Shown piece by piece: positions 10,628 to 23,268 of a stretch of 64,000 nt of DNA. The stretch lies in assembly GCA_019055375.1 (NCBI GenBank), contig JAHQIW010007333.1, positions 1 through 64,000 of the forward strand. Direction: 5' to 3'. Position numbers and translations under genes: made by a program. The notes under the pieces are model-generated. The model worked only from the letters and a program-made list of their open reading frames with translations, did no database searches and was not told the DNA's origin. Within the stretch, counting starts at the first letter, position 1; each line of letters starts with the position of its first letter. The stretch comes from Parelaphostrongylus tenuis. Its lineage: Eukaryota; Nematoda; Chromadorea; Rhabditida; Metastrongylidae.

Positions 10628-10888
10628 TGGTGTATTGGTTAGAGATGCTTTCTGCCGTACGCATGGTTAATAATTCGATCTTACATCTCACCAACCACCC
10701 ATTCTTCCGGGGCCGCAAGTTAGTACTGGACTAGCCTCAGACTTGTGTTGGAGGAAAAGTAGCATTGACGCGATACAGCAGTACCGACGCGAGTCAATGT
10801 AATGATCAAATATGCACTCAGTCACCTCAAACGAAGTCAAAATTAAAGGTGGATGCATAACGCATCTCTCAGGGATTGCCAACGTTCA
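10628..10888 (+). repeat. tRNA-derived SINE, family B (left arm)
   Basis: The head TGGTGTATTGGTTAGAGATGC, the mid segment GACGCGAGTCAATGTAATGATC and the tail CACCTCAAACGAAGTCAAAATT match the family at 45.7 kb. It is strongly diverged and therefore older than the palindrome, which carries it in both arms. Confidence 0.65.
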
Positions 10889-12735
10889 GAGTTTCATCTT
10901 CTGCCTTATAACTATATAATGATATCACCTGATTTGCCACGATGAAATCCCATGACTTCATTCACGTGTTACGTTTCTTCATAGTTGCCCATCATAAAAA
11001 TTTTAGATTGGTGTGCAACCATAAGTGCCATCTGAGGTGTCCCTGATCTACTGATAATCGTTCATTACTCATGAATTTTGGTTTAACATTTTGATTTTTT
11101 TTTCAGCTTTTCCCTAGACTTCTGTCTTCTACTTCGGCTGGAATATCAAATGCAGAAAATTTTCTATACAGAGTTCCTTTTTCTTTGGTATGTAGAAAGA
11201 AAAGCGTCTAAATAGATATCATGTTTTTGCGCGGATCTGTGCATAACAGATGATTATTCCTATTTTCGTTCGAACAAATGATTAGACTTAAAGGATGGGC
11301 GTGTAAGAACATTTAATATTTATACCAAATATAACGTCGCTATATGGATGTAAATAGGATATTTATAATAGTTTCGCTACAAAAACTTCGAAGAATTTCG
11401 TATATCACTCACATATTACATTTTCTTTCCTTTCATTTCCTCTGTGGTTTTAACAACTCTTTCCAGCGCTCTTTTTGATCAACTCCTGCTTTAATTCTGT
11501 ATTGTAATGGCAGTACTCCAATCAGTGTTGATGTAACAAGCCCGTGCATGAGGAACTGTTTTTAGACGAGACAGCTTTCAGACCATAGCCATAGGCCAAA
11601 GCATTAAGAGGCCATCGAAGGAGTAGCTACACTGGTCATTGGGGCAACGAAAAGTTCATCCGTGATTATCACTTCAATTCAGTAGAAGCCACGCTCTCTC
11701 CTCCTTACAAATCATATCTGAAATTATGCCTATAACGCTCATGTATCAGTAGAGCAAGTATTATCAAAGCCTTATCAAGAACTGCAGATGATTTGTCGTA
11801 TTTATAAGCTACGGTGACAATGTTTTAAGGCATCTATGCATCAAGTGTTCCAGCATCTCCATCTTTTCAGAATTTGAACGACTCGAGTCGAATATCCAAG
11901 CGGATCGCCCCTGCGGTGCGAGTCTTCGTGTTTGCATCGAGCCAAATCTCTTGGAGTGCAGCAGTGTTAGCATGAAATAGCTTCACCTAACAGCGTCCCT
12001 TCATATAGGGGGACTAATGATTATTTACTGATAATAATTAACTCTCATGAAAGCAATCTATGGAGCTAAACTGAAGGCTGATTATTAAGCAGCGAAGTGA
12101 TGTTTTCGGAAACCGATTTTCATTCAGCCTCAACATGAATCATCAATGTGCTTCGCTTTTCACAACGCTTATCCGCTTGCTGTCTGTGGCTCAAAAATTT
12201 CCATTCAGACCTCCATACTGAGGACAGATGGTAGGCTTTCAAGCCCAAAAAAATGCAACGAATGGTCGCTTCTAGTCATACGTAAAATTCTGAATGAATT
12301 TCTTCTCTGCATGCTTAAGTCTTACGCAAAACTAGCTGCTTGTTGAATCGTACCAAACAAATTTTCAGTGCCTAGATAGTATCTGGATAATTACTTGTTG
12401 AATGCGAAGAAAACGTGCACATAACCATATGCGGAGAACTTTTGTCCAGCAGTCATGAAATATTAAAATTATCTCTCATATGGAGCTCAAAAAGTAGAGG
12501 TTCTGTGTCATCTTGACGGTAACAAAGAAGTGTCTATCTTCATGGTATTCTATTTGAGATCCATCTTATTACGTCGTTTATCTGCAGTAAAAAAAATCAT
12601 GGGATCTTCTGCTGACCCTCGAAATCGCTGTCGTTCTAGGAGAAACCTAATCAAAAATCAAGAAAATCGCCGCTATTCCACAATCGATAGCGCTTTTTCA
12701 TTTGACGTCTACATAGCCGATCGAAATTAAACAAT

Positions 12736-13053
12736 TTGATGAGGATATGACTTGTTTTGAGCCGATAGGTCTAGTAATGCATAAGCTCCTATTTCTCCCT
12801 ACTAGAATTCATTAGTAGCATCCTCCCTCGGTTCCGTCGATAACTTGAGGCTTAATAATCCATTGAAATAATAGGCGGTGAGTAAAAAAAATTCATCCCA
12901 AGTATGATGGTATTACCCGTTGCTGTGGTTGAATTATTTAGACTCAAGGGATCGAGTTAACCGAGGGAGAGTGCTAGTGATGAGTCCCAGCAGGACGAAA
13001 TAGACGCCTATATAGCACTAGACCTATCGGCTCAAAATAAGTCTACCAAAAAT
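12736..13053. repeat. Foldback (MITE-like) element in the palindrome spacer
   Basis: The two halves are imperfect reverse complements. TTTTGAGCCGATAGGTCTAGT at 12755-12775 pairs with ACTAGACCTATCGGCTCAAAA near 13017-13037. Inner segments (CCTCCCTCGGTT with AACCGAGGGAG) pair as well, and the outermost TTGATGA / TCATCAA extends the stem. About 320 bases, with no coding frame. It sits immediately upstream of the truncated RTE element. Confidence 0.75.
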
Positions 13054-13063
13054 ACTGTCATCA

Positions 13064-14385
13064 ACAATTAGTCACCAGCCAACGCAGCTGATGAACACGA
13101 ACTCGGCGCGTTTTACCATCATTTGGAAGAAAATATCCGTAATGATGAGGCATATTACAAATTTGTTGTCAGAAATTTCAATGCCAGATTAGGAATGGCT
13201 AAAGAGAACAAATACAGGAGTGGAAGATTTGGGTTGGGAGAAAAAAAACGAAAATGGAGACTATAGAAAATATACTTGCCAACAAAAGATGGTGCCTGCC
13301 CGACACAACCGTAATGCTATCATTTTGCACAGGATCCGCTCATCGCCTTCTTCGAGCAAAGATACGATTCAGCCGTGAACTGAAAAGAATTCATGTCGTT
13401 AATCAAGAAGAAAACCGTTTACGACGAGAACATTGTAGACGAAATCCTATCCAGCCATCATTGGCAGATTAGGGTTGATCGACCGAAGACTACGAGCTCC
13501 TTGTCGAAGGACTGACAAGGAAACGTCGACATAGCTTACTTCTTTAACCCAGAAGAGCTAATCGCATCTCCTCCATCACAAAGGAGTTATGCGAAGAACG
13601 AGGGAAGCTTAGACGTGATTTTAGCGCAACACATTTTGCCCGACTGATATCAAATACCAGCTGCAGAAGAGCTTTGCAGAAGGAACTACATCGATACAGT
13701 CAAAACAAGCTGTAAGGAGCAGCACGAGAGAGATCTGGCCTACAAAAGTGCCGTCGGAATCTGTGTGGTTATAGTGTTCTGCTGTCAGCGTTGATCAACA
13801 AAAATGGGGTCACGAAAACTTTCCGCCATGATATGGAATTGATAACGGAGAAAGGCTACACCGATCTTTTCCATTCCACCATCCCCGTCTCGGACCCCGC
13901 AATCCTCACTGGAGAAAAACCGCCTGCGCTTGTGCCCTTTGAAGCTCGATTCGCCATAGAAAGTATGAGAAAAGGCACGGCTCCAGGAACCGATAACACT
14001 TCTTCCAATTTGTTGCGAGCCAGAGGATATAATTTACATTTACTTCTCGCGGCACATATGACATCTTACCTTTATGAGGAATAAATTTCAAATCAGTGGC
14101 GACGTCGCGCACAATCATCATCCACAAAAAGGCTGACTGAAGGGATCTTCGCAACTATCGTCCAATCTGCTTGTTAAGCATACTTTACAAGCTTTTTACG
14201 AAGACCATCCTTCTGTACTGATCAAGAACATCTAATGAGGCACAACCAACTGAACAGGCAAAATTTAAACAGGGATTCTGTTGCATGAACCACATCGAAG
14301 CCCTGTTGATGGTCATGGAGGAGTGCCGGAATATCACCTGCCCTTAATCCTAACTTTCATCGACTATAAAAAAGCGATTTCGAGG
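13064..14385 (+). mobile_element. Truncated RTE non-LTR retrotransposon in the spacer
   Basis: In shifting frames the segment shows, in order: ADEHELGAFYHHLEE-type sequence, NKRWCLPDTTV, then FCTGSAHRLLRAKIRFS (the end of the apurinic endonuclease-like domain, with the usual S-D-H changed to S-A-H), the linker with KGTAPGTDNTSSNLLRA, LRNYRPICLLSILYKLFTK, and finally LTFIDYKKA, the start of the RT catalytic region. Coding is broken by stops and frameshifts, for example at 13472 and 14084. The element is 5' truncated and stops at the palindrome boundary 14373-14385, before the F-A-D-D motif. It is inactive. Confidence 0.85.
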
Positions 14386-16114
14386 GTCAGCAGAAGATCC
14401 CATGATTTTTTTTACTGCAGATAAACGACGTAATAAGATGGATCTCAAATAGAATACCATGAAGATAGACACTTCTTTGTTACCGTCAAGATGACACAGA
14501 ACCTCTACTTTTTGAGCTCCATATGAGAGATAATTTTAATATTTCATGACTGCTGGACAAAAGTTCTCCGCATATGGTTATGTGCACGTTTTCTTCGCAT
14601 TCAACAAGTAATTATCCAGATACTATCTAGGCACTGAAAATTTGTTTGGTACGATTCAACAAGCAGCTAGTTTTGCGTAAGACTTAAGCATGCAGAGAAG
14701 AAATTCATTCAGAATTTTACGTATGACTAGAAGCGACCATTCGTTGCATTTTTTTGGGCTTGAAAGCCTACCATCTGTCCTCAGTATGGAGGTCTGAATG
14801 GAAATTTTTGAGCCACAGACAGCAAGCGGATAAGCGTTGTGAAAAGCGAAGCACATTGATGATTCATGTTGAGGCTGAATGAAAATCGGTTTCCGAAAAC
14901 ATCACTTCGCTGCTTAATAATCAGCCTTCAGTTTAGCTCCATAGATTGCTTTCATGAGAGTTAATTATTATCAGTAAATAATCATTAGTCCCCCTATATG
15001 AAGGGACGCTGTTAGGTGAAGCTATTTCATGCTAACACTGCTGCACTCCAAGAGATTTGGCTCGATGCAAACACGAAGACTCGCACCGCAGGGGCGATCC
15101 GCTTGGATATTCGACTCGAGTCGTTCAAATTCTGAAAAAGATGGAGATGCTGGAACACTTGATGCATAGATGCCTTAAAACATTGTCACCGTAGCTTATA
15201 AATACGACAAATCATCTGCAGTTCTTGATAAGGCTTTGATAATACTTGCTCTACTGATACATGAGCGTTATAGGCATAATTTCAGATATGATTTGTAAGG
15301 AGGAGAGAGCGTGGCTTCTACTGAATTGAAGTGATAATCACGGATGAACTTTTCGTTGCCCCAATGACCAGTGTAGCTACTCCTTCGATGGCCTCTTAAT
15401 GCTTTGGCCTATGGCTATGGTCTGAAAGCTGTCTCGTCTAAAAACAGTTCCTCATGCACGGGCTTGTTACATCAACACTGATTGGAGTACTGCCATTACA
15501 ATACAGAATTAAAGCAGGAGTTGATCAAAAAGAGCGCTGGAAAGAGTTGTTAAAACCACAGAGGAAATGAAAGGAAAGAAAATGTAATATGTGAGTGATA
15601 TACGAAATTCTTCGAAGTTTTTGTAGCGAAACTATTATAAATATCCTATTTACATCCATATAGCGACGTTATATTTGGTATAAATATTAAATGTTCTTAC
15701 ACGCCCATCCTTTAAGTCTAATCATTTGTTCGAACGAAAATAGGAATAATCATCTGTTATGCACAGATCCGCGCAAAAACATGATATCTATTTAGACGCT
15801 TTTCTTTCTACATACCAAAGAAAAAGGAACTCTGTATAGAAAATTTTCTGCATTTGATATTCCAGCCGAAGTAGAAGACAGAAGTCTAGGGAAAAGCTGA
15901 AAAAAAAATCAAAATGTTAAACCAAAATTCATGAGTAATGAACGATTATCAGTAGATCAGGGACACCTCAGATGGCACTTATGGTTGCACACCAATCTAA
16001 AATTTTTATGATGGGCAACTATGAAGAAACGTAACACGTGAATGAAGTCATGGGATTTCATCGTGGCAAATCAGGTGATATCATTATATAGTTATAAGGC
16101 AGAAGATGAAACTC

Positions 16115-16375
16115 TGAACGTTGGCAATCCCTGAGAGATGCGTTATGCATCCACCTTTAATTTTGACTTCGTTTGAGGTGACTGAGTGCATATTTGATCA
16201 TTACATTGACTCGCGTCGGTACTGCTGTATCGCGTCAATGCTACTTTTCCTCCAACACAAGTCTGAGGCTAGTCCAGTACTAACTTGCGGCCCCGGAAGA
16301 ATGGGTGGTTGGTGAGATGTAAGATCGAATTATTAACCATGCGTACGGCAGAAAGCATCTCTAACCAATACACCA
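16115..16375 (-). repeat. SINE family B, right-arm mirror copy
   Basis: Exact mirror of the copy at 10628-10888. Confidence 0.65.
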
Positions 16376-16824
16376 TATGCATAATCAAATAATTAAATAG
16401 AAAGACTCTCGAAATTTCTATAGATAAATGCGGTTCGCTTTTTACAAAAGAGAAGGGATGAAATACGCGCGTTTTGGTAATTAAATATTTTTTTTAAGTT
16501 TGCATTTTTTTATTTCAACATCAAAGGGCGGCAAAAGTAATAAGAACTCAACTTATCAGATCTCCAACTAAGTTTCCGAACTTCATCCAGGAAATAAAAA
16601 GTCACCTAAAAACGAATTCTTCTCTTAACTGTTTTATGCAAAATTTTCTTAGGCATTGATTGGTATAATTTTGCACAGATTTGTTCAACAGTGGAACCGT
16701 CACGGGATCTGCAAGAGCTAAAATCGTCCAAATCAATGGGAGTCACCAGGTCAGCAAGGAACACCAACACCGAGACCAAATCGACTTACGCCAAAAGCAA
16801 TGATGCTCATTTTCTGAGAGCGAA

Positions 16825-17202
16825 GTGGGCCGTATCATTAAGACTTGTTGCAAGCCGGTCAAACCATCAACACTGAGCGATATTGTTAGCAACTGGACAG
16901 TTGCAAATATGCAATTAGACTTCACCGCCGTCGCCAAGTCATTTCACTTCAAGACAATGCAAAGTCACACGTTGCCAAGTCATTTCGCTTCAAGACAATG
17001 CAAAGTCACACGTTGCCAAGGAAACAAGAATGAAGTTGACCGATTTTGGCTGGGAGCACTTGTTTCGAGACAATATTCATTTGCTTCGAAAATTGACTGG
17101 TTACTTGCACTGAAAAATAACGAGTTTCATCAGCGCGGAATTGATTTGTTGCTGAAGCGTAGGCAGAGTTGCATCCAGGCAGACGGAAAATACTTCAGTT
17201 GA
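16825..17202 (+). pseudogene. Mariner-like transposase C-terminal remnant, right arm
   Basis: Mirror of the frame at 9801-10178, with identical translation including HQRGIDLLLKRRQ and the 41-bp direct repeat. Confidence 0.5.
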
Positions 17203-18522
17203 TGTTGTTGGATATATTTGATTACTTGGAATAACAAATTTTTGAATTTGTGATGCAAATTCGTAAACTTAATTGGAGACCCAATATTTTTAATTTCCAC
17301 CCCGTTATTACCGCTTATTTTCATATCGGCGAAAAATTTTCTACATCACACAGTGCCTTTCTGAAGCTATGTAGGATAGTATAAGAAAGAGATGGACTAA
17401 AAATTTTTAAGAATTAAAAAAGAAGAATAAGAAGTCAGAATAAGAATAAATAAAAACCATAAAGTTTGCTAACGTTACCATTAATTACTTTTTTTAGCAC
17501 ACACCGCTCTTATCTGTGAAATTTAGGGTAAATGACAAAACAGTCCAAATGGTGCAGTGAAGGAAAGAAATTGCCCTTTGAATAATATAGGAATACAGTA
17601 CACAAAGATGAAGTGTAGCAGTAGTGCACATGGTGAATTGTGACTCAGTCTACATCCAGGTATAAACTATAGCGAGGCAGACAAAGCACTCCGGATGCGA
17701 AACACAGTATTTGTCACCCCTTTAACGCGCTATAGAAACATACTTGTGGCACTCAAATTGAAAACTAAATCTAGTTCATTTACTAGAATCATCATTTTTT
17801 GGGCTATCGAACAATCACTAAAACTTTGGTGGAAAACTTCTGTTCGGTGAAAAGGCTATGAAAACACGAGCGCAAATCATAATGCGCACTCCAAGGAAAA
17901 AGCTGTAATATTTTCTTAGTTGTTAAAGCTCACCAGAGAAACGATCTAAAAAATCAAGCAAGCTGTCAGGACCACAATTTTCTCAGATATTAGATGACTG
18001 CTTAAAGTCTAGTGAAAAGTTTGTGTTCGACGACAAAACTACGAAAATGCGCGTGTACCATCAGTGGTGCACCTGGTCCTGAAAGGGTTAAGCACGGATG
18101 ATTACGCTGTGTAAGAAAAATTAGGCACTTTCCGAAATTCAAACGCTTCCAAACAAAAGAAGTACTTTTACTTTCTCAAAATGCAAATTTCAGCGTTGCC
18201 TTATTTCACTTGTCACAGATTAGGTTTAAGCCAAAGAACCCTTCGTTTTCTCTCCTTGTTAAGATCCTCACCAACGTAAATAGAACATACTATTATTTTT
18301 AGTGCTACAGAGCTGTTAAAGGGTCTTTTCGAAAAAAAATTTATCATTGAATTTTCAAGATTTTAGCTTCTGGACAAATACATTGAGCTCAACGTAGAGT
18401 CTTCGAGCAGAAGTTGTTTCAAAAAAATAAAAAAACTAAGCGGAACATTGCATTCTTCATAGCTGTCACTGACCGGTTTACTACTACTCAATTATCGTAA
18501 AATCCAGACACATATTCATCAA

Positions 18523-18752
18523 AGTTTCCTCAAGATCGTACTACCAATGGTCGCCCAGACTTGTGGATCGGAGAGGCTCCTCCCATATAAACATACTCTC
18601 AGGATGTCGACGGATAGACTGCCTACTCGGCTCAATGCAACCTCCAACCAGCGACCATGCATGTGTTGCACGGCATCTTCAACCACCACGCTACACGAAC
18701 CACGAATTTCAAGTGCGCTTAAGAGCTTGAGGGAATGTGAAAAAGCATCCAT
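18523..18752 (-). repeat. SINE-like repeat family C, right-arm mirror copy
   Basis: Mirror of the copy at 8251-8480; the overlapping open frames translate identically in both arms. Confidence 0.55.
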
Positions 18753-19023
18753 TTGATCATTCAGGTGGATGAGCTGATATTAATCACCAAGGAAATACAG
18801 AAATTACCACCGATTTCAAAGGTGTTAAGAGGAAAAGGTCATGTTTATTCTTTGATTCGATGTTGCTCCCACGTTAACGCTGATAAAACTTCCATTGAAA
18901 CCATAATATTTATCAGCAGACTGAAAGACGTAATTAAAATGATTGCAGACCTCATCAGCATGATATAATTAATGTCCACGATGCGATGTTGAGGCTACAA
19001 GAGGTTCCTAGAGAATGTCTTTC

Positions 19024-19534
19024 AGTTCAAAATAATTTCAAGAAAGAATGCTTCAAGCCTAAACGAGGTTGGCACGCCAGGGTCATACAACGGTGTTTCG
19101 GAGGTTTTGGCCTCCTCGTCAGTGACTCCCGAGCCACATTAAGCCCTGCACTGAAGCAAGGAGGGAGGCGTATGTGGTGATGGCACAGTGTACAAAGGCA
19201 CTGGTCCATCATCACCTCACAGTCGATGAATTTTGGCTGTTAGATCAAAATTGATTAATCAGATCGACTGTTACCTCGCAAAAAAGATTCAAAATGATTT
19301 CAGGAAAGAAAACAGTCGATGAATTTTTTTTAATGTTTTTTGCGAGGTTTTGAAAAACAGTCGATCTGATTAATCAGTTTTGATATAACAGCCAAAATTC
19401 ATCGACTGAGAGGTGGTGATGGCACAGTGTCCTTGTACACTGGTGTATGACCCTAGCGTACCAACCTCGTTTAGGCTTGAAGCATTCTTTCTTGAAATTA
19501 TTTTGAATGTTTTTTGCGAGGTTTTAAAAAACAG
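19024..19534. repeat. Nested foldback repeat, right-arm mirror copy
   Basis: Mirror of 7470-7980. It differs by a length change in the poly-T run near 19325 and by a G/A change near 19453. Confidence 0.75.
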
Positions 19535-19572
19535 TCGATCTAATTAATCAGTTTTTCAGTTCGTTTATTAAC

Positions 19573-19731
19573 ATGCCCAACAGAAGAGGCCGGCGTAGAA
19601 GTAGGAGTAAACGAAGTCTATCTAGAAGTGGGATAAGAAGGAGTCGAAATAGCCGAACTCGCCGAGGTCGCGTCCGATCACTGAGTCGACGCTCGCCTCG
19701 AGCACTCAGCCGGGGATCACGCCGACGATAA
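19573..19731 (+). pseudogene. Arg/Ser-rich basic protein gene, right-arm copy with early stop
   Basis: Same start and leader as the left-arm gene (MPNRRGRRRSRSKR), but the frame stops at TAA 19729-19731 after 52 codons. In the left arm the aligned codon is CAC (His), so two base changes separate them. Further differences from the left copy are AGC to GGC and CCT to CGT near the N-terminus, and CGA to GGA close to the stop. The acceptor ends at 19559 and AATAAA lies at 19906-19911, so the transcription unit otherwise looks intact. A 52-residue basic protein could still work; calling it broken is inference from comparison with the left arm. Confidence 0.55.
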
Positions 19732-20268
19732 AGCCGTCGTTCGCCATCAAGTTAGTTCTAGCATAAATTGGAAATGCTGTCCGGTTCGTCAAGATGGTCA
19801 ATGTGTAGACTAAAAAGAGTTCACAAACGATCTTTCTTTATGATCAATTTTCAGAGGTGAGAAAGACATGGATTTTTACTGTTCTGCTAATTTCTATTCA
19901 ATCGTAATAAAGCATGCTAAGTATCACTGTGGTGCATTAAGAGTTTTGTTCGCTTGCCGCATTTAGCAAAATTTCATTGTTACTACCGAACTCTCTACCT
20001 TACTGCGGAAATGAGACTTAAGATTTCACAGAGACATGTAAGAAATACAATCTATTCCTTTTCGAAACCACTGAGTAAGAGCTTGGCACTGGAAGCCGGC
20101 ACATGTCAAGCTCGAATGATACTCACCGATCACTCGTCTACTAAAGTATAAAGAGTTCTTCTGTTTTGTTTGCTCAAACGATCGAAGCGAAAGCAAGAAT
20201 TTAGCATATAGCAATCACTATTTAGTAGCAAACTCGATTTTTGCACTGCCGAGAAGAACTCTGAAGTT

Positions 20269-22723
20269 ATTGCAATTTTTCTATGTCGTGAAGGCCTTCC
20301 TTCTAATAACGCGATCCTGCGCTAGTTTTGTACTAGTTGGAATCATGTATTCTGATGTGTGATGAGTGAATAGTCAAAGCAACGTGTTGATGAGAACCAA
20401 CGACAGGTACTTCAGGTGTTTTGACTTATCCTGCTCAGTTCTTGTGGTGCTCTATTCTTTGGTGACGGAAGAGTATGTCGTGTTTTAGAAACGCAGATCC
20501 GTGGATATCAAATATCATACATAAAATAAATATGATATTAGATCTCGTAAAGGCTCTATAAGAAGTCAAAGTCAGTCGAGAGACAGCGACTGAAATGTGT
20601 TGAAGACCTCAATCAATTCATTGGACAAGAAAGCAATAACCTGATCAATGCCGAGGATGACAGAATGTAGCTTTTGAAGAAAAGTTTGATAGACGAGTTC
20701 TGATAATAACAAGATCTATCACAGTAGATAATGAATGTTATTTTGTTGCATAAGATTGCACTAGAGCAATAAACACCGAATCAATTAAAAAAGGGCGATA
20801 GACAATTGCCTGAATTTGCTATCGGTAAGTTGTGCGGTTTATTGCAATCATTTTGGCTTATAACTTGCCTACTATTGCTCTGAAATAGAGCTAGCTTTCT
20901 AGGAAACAACGCTTGTTACTTATGCACGAGTGATGCATAGGGGAAGATGTTAGTGAGTCAGCTCGCAAAGATTTTGGACTCTCTGTTGACGGCTAGAGCG
21001 AGACTGACTCTTAAGACTGCTCCCTTCGGCTTGCATTTTGCGAATCACTTCTTAGCCATCCTTGCCTTATCATTGTCTCAAGCTCCATTAATCTAGGGCG
21101 CCACATCACTGTATCTTCCCTTAGGCTTCATTCATGCATGAGGAGCAAGCAAATTTCTTTCCACGACAGCTCCATCTCAAAGTTGATTCCACGGTTTTCC
21201 TAATACAATTTTTTTAAAAGACAAGTTGTGTACCAAAATGTTTGCAAGGAAATGCAAAATTGAGCGATTTTAAAACCGTGTAATTCCTATTACTTCTGGT
21301 CAATAAATTAGTGTATATTTCCCTAGTGGCAAAACATACGGATTGCTATAATAGTGCAGCACAACCACTGAAATCGTTCACCGTTTCAAAATCTCGACGT
21401 ATATCATTTTCGGATAAATTGATAGTAGATATGTGTTTTTATAATCTTCTAAGAAATTAGTCTGAATCTACCGATTTATTTCGGAATTTCATTCCTTGTC
21501 TGAATTTCCGATCACATCTATGTTTTCCTAAGCACAATAAGCTGCTGTGATAGAAGCAGGTTAAAGATCTCAATAATGAATTTTTATTTTCAAAAATCCT
21601 TCTTGCAGCTCTGGAGCATTTAGGATAAAAAACTGGTCCTAAGCTTGTGCTTGACCTCAAATATCGAGAATCTGAAGGACGTATTATATTTATTTCAATG
21701 TTTTAATATTATATGTAGAGGTGAAGTAAAATTCTCTTTCACACTAAAGCATTTTTCGCTGGAGAAAGATTTTCATTCAATCTTTCAGCAACCATTCAAA
21801 AGCACAAATCATAGCAATTCTAATGAGAAACTTGGCTTCTAAGAAAGAAGGTTCAATGCGTGGTTAGAGCCAAAAGATTATTGAGTTCACCTTTAAAAAA
21901 ATGCTTTACTCATCGGGAGGTGCACGAGTGCTAAATAACATTATATCTTCGCCGTTACAGCGCAATATGAAGACATATCGGGAAATAAAATACATCTTTC
22001 AAGTCTTTGATATTTAAGCTACATCTGTATGCATATATATTTATTTATCTATATGTTCATGTACGAGGTGCTTAAAAAGTTCGACAAGTTTTTATTCAGC
22101 ATGATATATCTCAATTAATTACGAAATTTTGTTGAATACCTTACTTAATTTTAGTGTAGAGCCTTCTTTGTTGTTTTGTCTAGTTTCAGTTGTGCTTAAG
22201 TTTAGATCGTGAAAATCACCGAATAGAGGTAATTGAGTTGTACAAAATGCTCGCACACGTTTGCGCAGTATTCGTCCCAGGCGCGTGTTAAACCCGAAGC
22301 ACTCCATAATCGCCATAATCGACGCCAACTTTTCAAGCAAGGTCAGCAGTAGTCCGCATTAGTAAAAACCATAGAGCAGAGCCATTTTCCGGCATCTGTG
22401 GTGATTTGAGCCGACATTTGCTTCGCCGGAAAAACGGCGTTGGTCTCCATCAATAGAAATGTTTGAATCAACGTGGCTAGCTATCACCACGAAGTTCCAC
22501 GATTCGTGCTGGAACCTTGAATCAAGAATTTGTAACTAACAGGGAGGCATCTTGTACTCTTATAAAAGTTGGATGAGTCCTGTGACTGCTTAAATGTGGT
22601 TTATAGTTTTGGATTATCTCCGAAATCCTTCTTGTTCACATGGTCATATTTCGTCTAGTGCTCTGATAGTCCTTTTGGAATGAGTCGAGGGAAGAGTTCT
22701 TAGACGACTTACAGCAAGCAAAT
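20269..22723. mobile_element. Right-arm-specific ~2.45 kb insertion
   Basis: Left-arm sequence CTCTGAAGTAATGTAAAATGG (reverse complement of ~6730-6750) is split in the right arm: CTCTGAAGT ends at about 20268, and AATGTAAAATGG resumes at about 22724. The inserted DNA contains a mariner-derived unit (20748-21342) inside a ~1 kb segment (about 20600-21640) that matches 28740-29740 in reverse orientation. Its last part (21640-22723) holds an AT-rich stretch with no recognised domain. No convincing target-site duplication was seen, so a deletion from the left arm cannot be fully excluded. Confidence 0.75.
20748..21342 (-). mobile_element. Mariner-derived deletion element M1
   Basis: The terminal repeats read CATAAGATTGCACTAGAGC, then AATAAACACC, at the left. 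The reverse complement of the right end reads CCGTATGTTTTGCCACTAGG, then a CAATAAATTAGTG-type segment. These match the ends of the units at 27.4, 29.0 and 61.6 kb. Inside, on the minus strand, LLLMHE and a WLRSDSQ-like segment recall the mariner N-terminal helix-turn-helix region. There is no intact transposase. Confidence 0.6.
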
Positions 22724-22971
22724 AATGTAAAATGGTTTCTAGTGATTAAAGATAATCTACGGCATGCGCAAAGAATGTAGAAAATGATTTACTACGTATC
22801 AAACATGTTTGTATAAGTATAAGCTCGTACACATGCTAGATTGAATCCGTCTTCACAGGCCAGTCATATGGATTGTTGAAGGATTCCATTCCCCTTGTTA
22901 TCTTGAGACCGTCATTTATTGAGGTGGCCGGGTCACGCGTATACTGCTGACAAAGCAGGGCTTGTGCTCAT

Positions 22972-23268
22972 TTAAACGTGGCAAATGATGATTAGACGTG
23001 CATTACCTGTCGGTTCAGGATAGTAGGATCCAATATTAGAGCGCTGGATAGCAGAAGTATTTTTAGCACTGTGCTCTAGTTGGAGTCGAAGAGCAGCTAA
23101 GCGAGGGAAAGGATTTCGTATGAGTCGACGAGATGGGTAATGGGCGGCTGAACGATAAAGCCTACGCCCCCGACATATTGTAAGGGTACCTTTCCTCCGC
23201 GAATTACGGGCGTGCCATTGTTCAATTGACGTATGCCGCTGTTCCTGGTCCTCGTTTCTTATACGCAA
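22972..23268 (-). CDS. Unidentified 98-codon open frame, right-arm copy
   Basis: Mirror of the frame at 6193-6489. It differs at residue 10 (E to Q) and at two positions near the C-terminus (I to N, Y to C) and stays open. Function unknown. Confidence 0.3.
   Translation of the reverse strand: MRIRNEDQEQRHTSIEQWHARNSRRKGTLTICRGRRLYRSAAHYPSRRLIRNPFPRLAALRLQLEHSAKNTSAIQRSNIGSYYPEPTGNARLIIICHV

Larger units (their letters stand above)
5751..12629 (+). repeat. Left arm of a large inverted repeat (palindrome)
   Basis: The left arm is the reverse complement of the right arm, 14373-23709. The pairing rule is: position sum 27002 near the spacer, 27003 from about 11.87 kb outward to 8 kb, 27004-27005 near 7 kb, and 29460-29461 outside the right-arm insertion. 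The inner boundary is exact: GAAATCGCT at 12621-12629 pairs with AGCGATTTC at 14373-14381, then similarity stops. The outer boundary is ATTGCTGCAG at 5751, pairing with CTGCAGCAAT ending at 23709. Mirrored frames at 12146-12346, 9801-10178 and 8251-8484 translate identically in both arms. Confidence 0.95.

Noticed and set aside
12146..12346. 66-codon frame identical in both palindrome arms (mirror at 14656-14856)
   Set aside because: Identity is explained by the near-identical arms; there is no domain, no splice or start context, and composition matches surrounding DNA.
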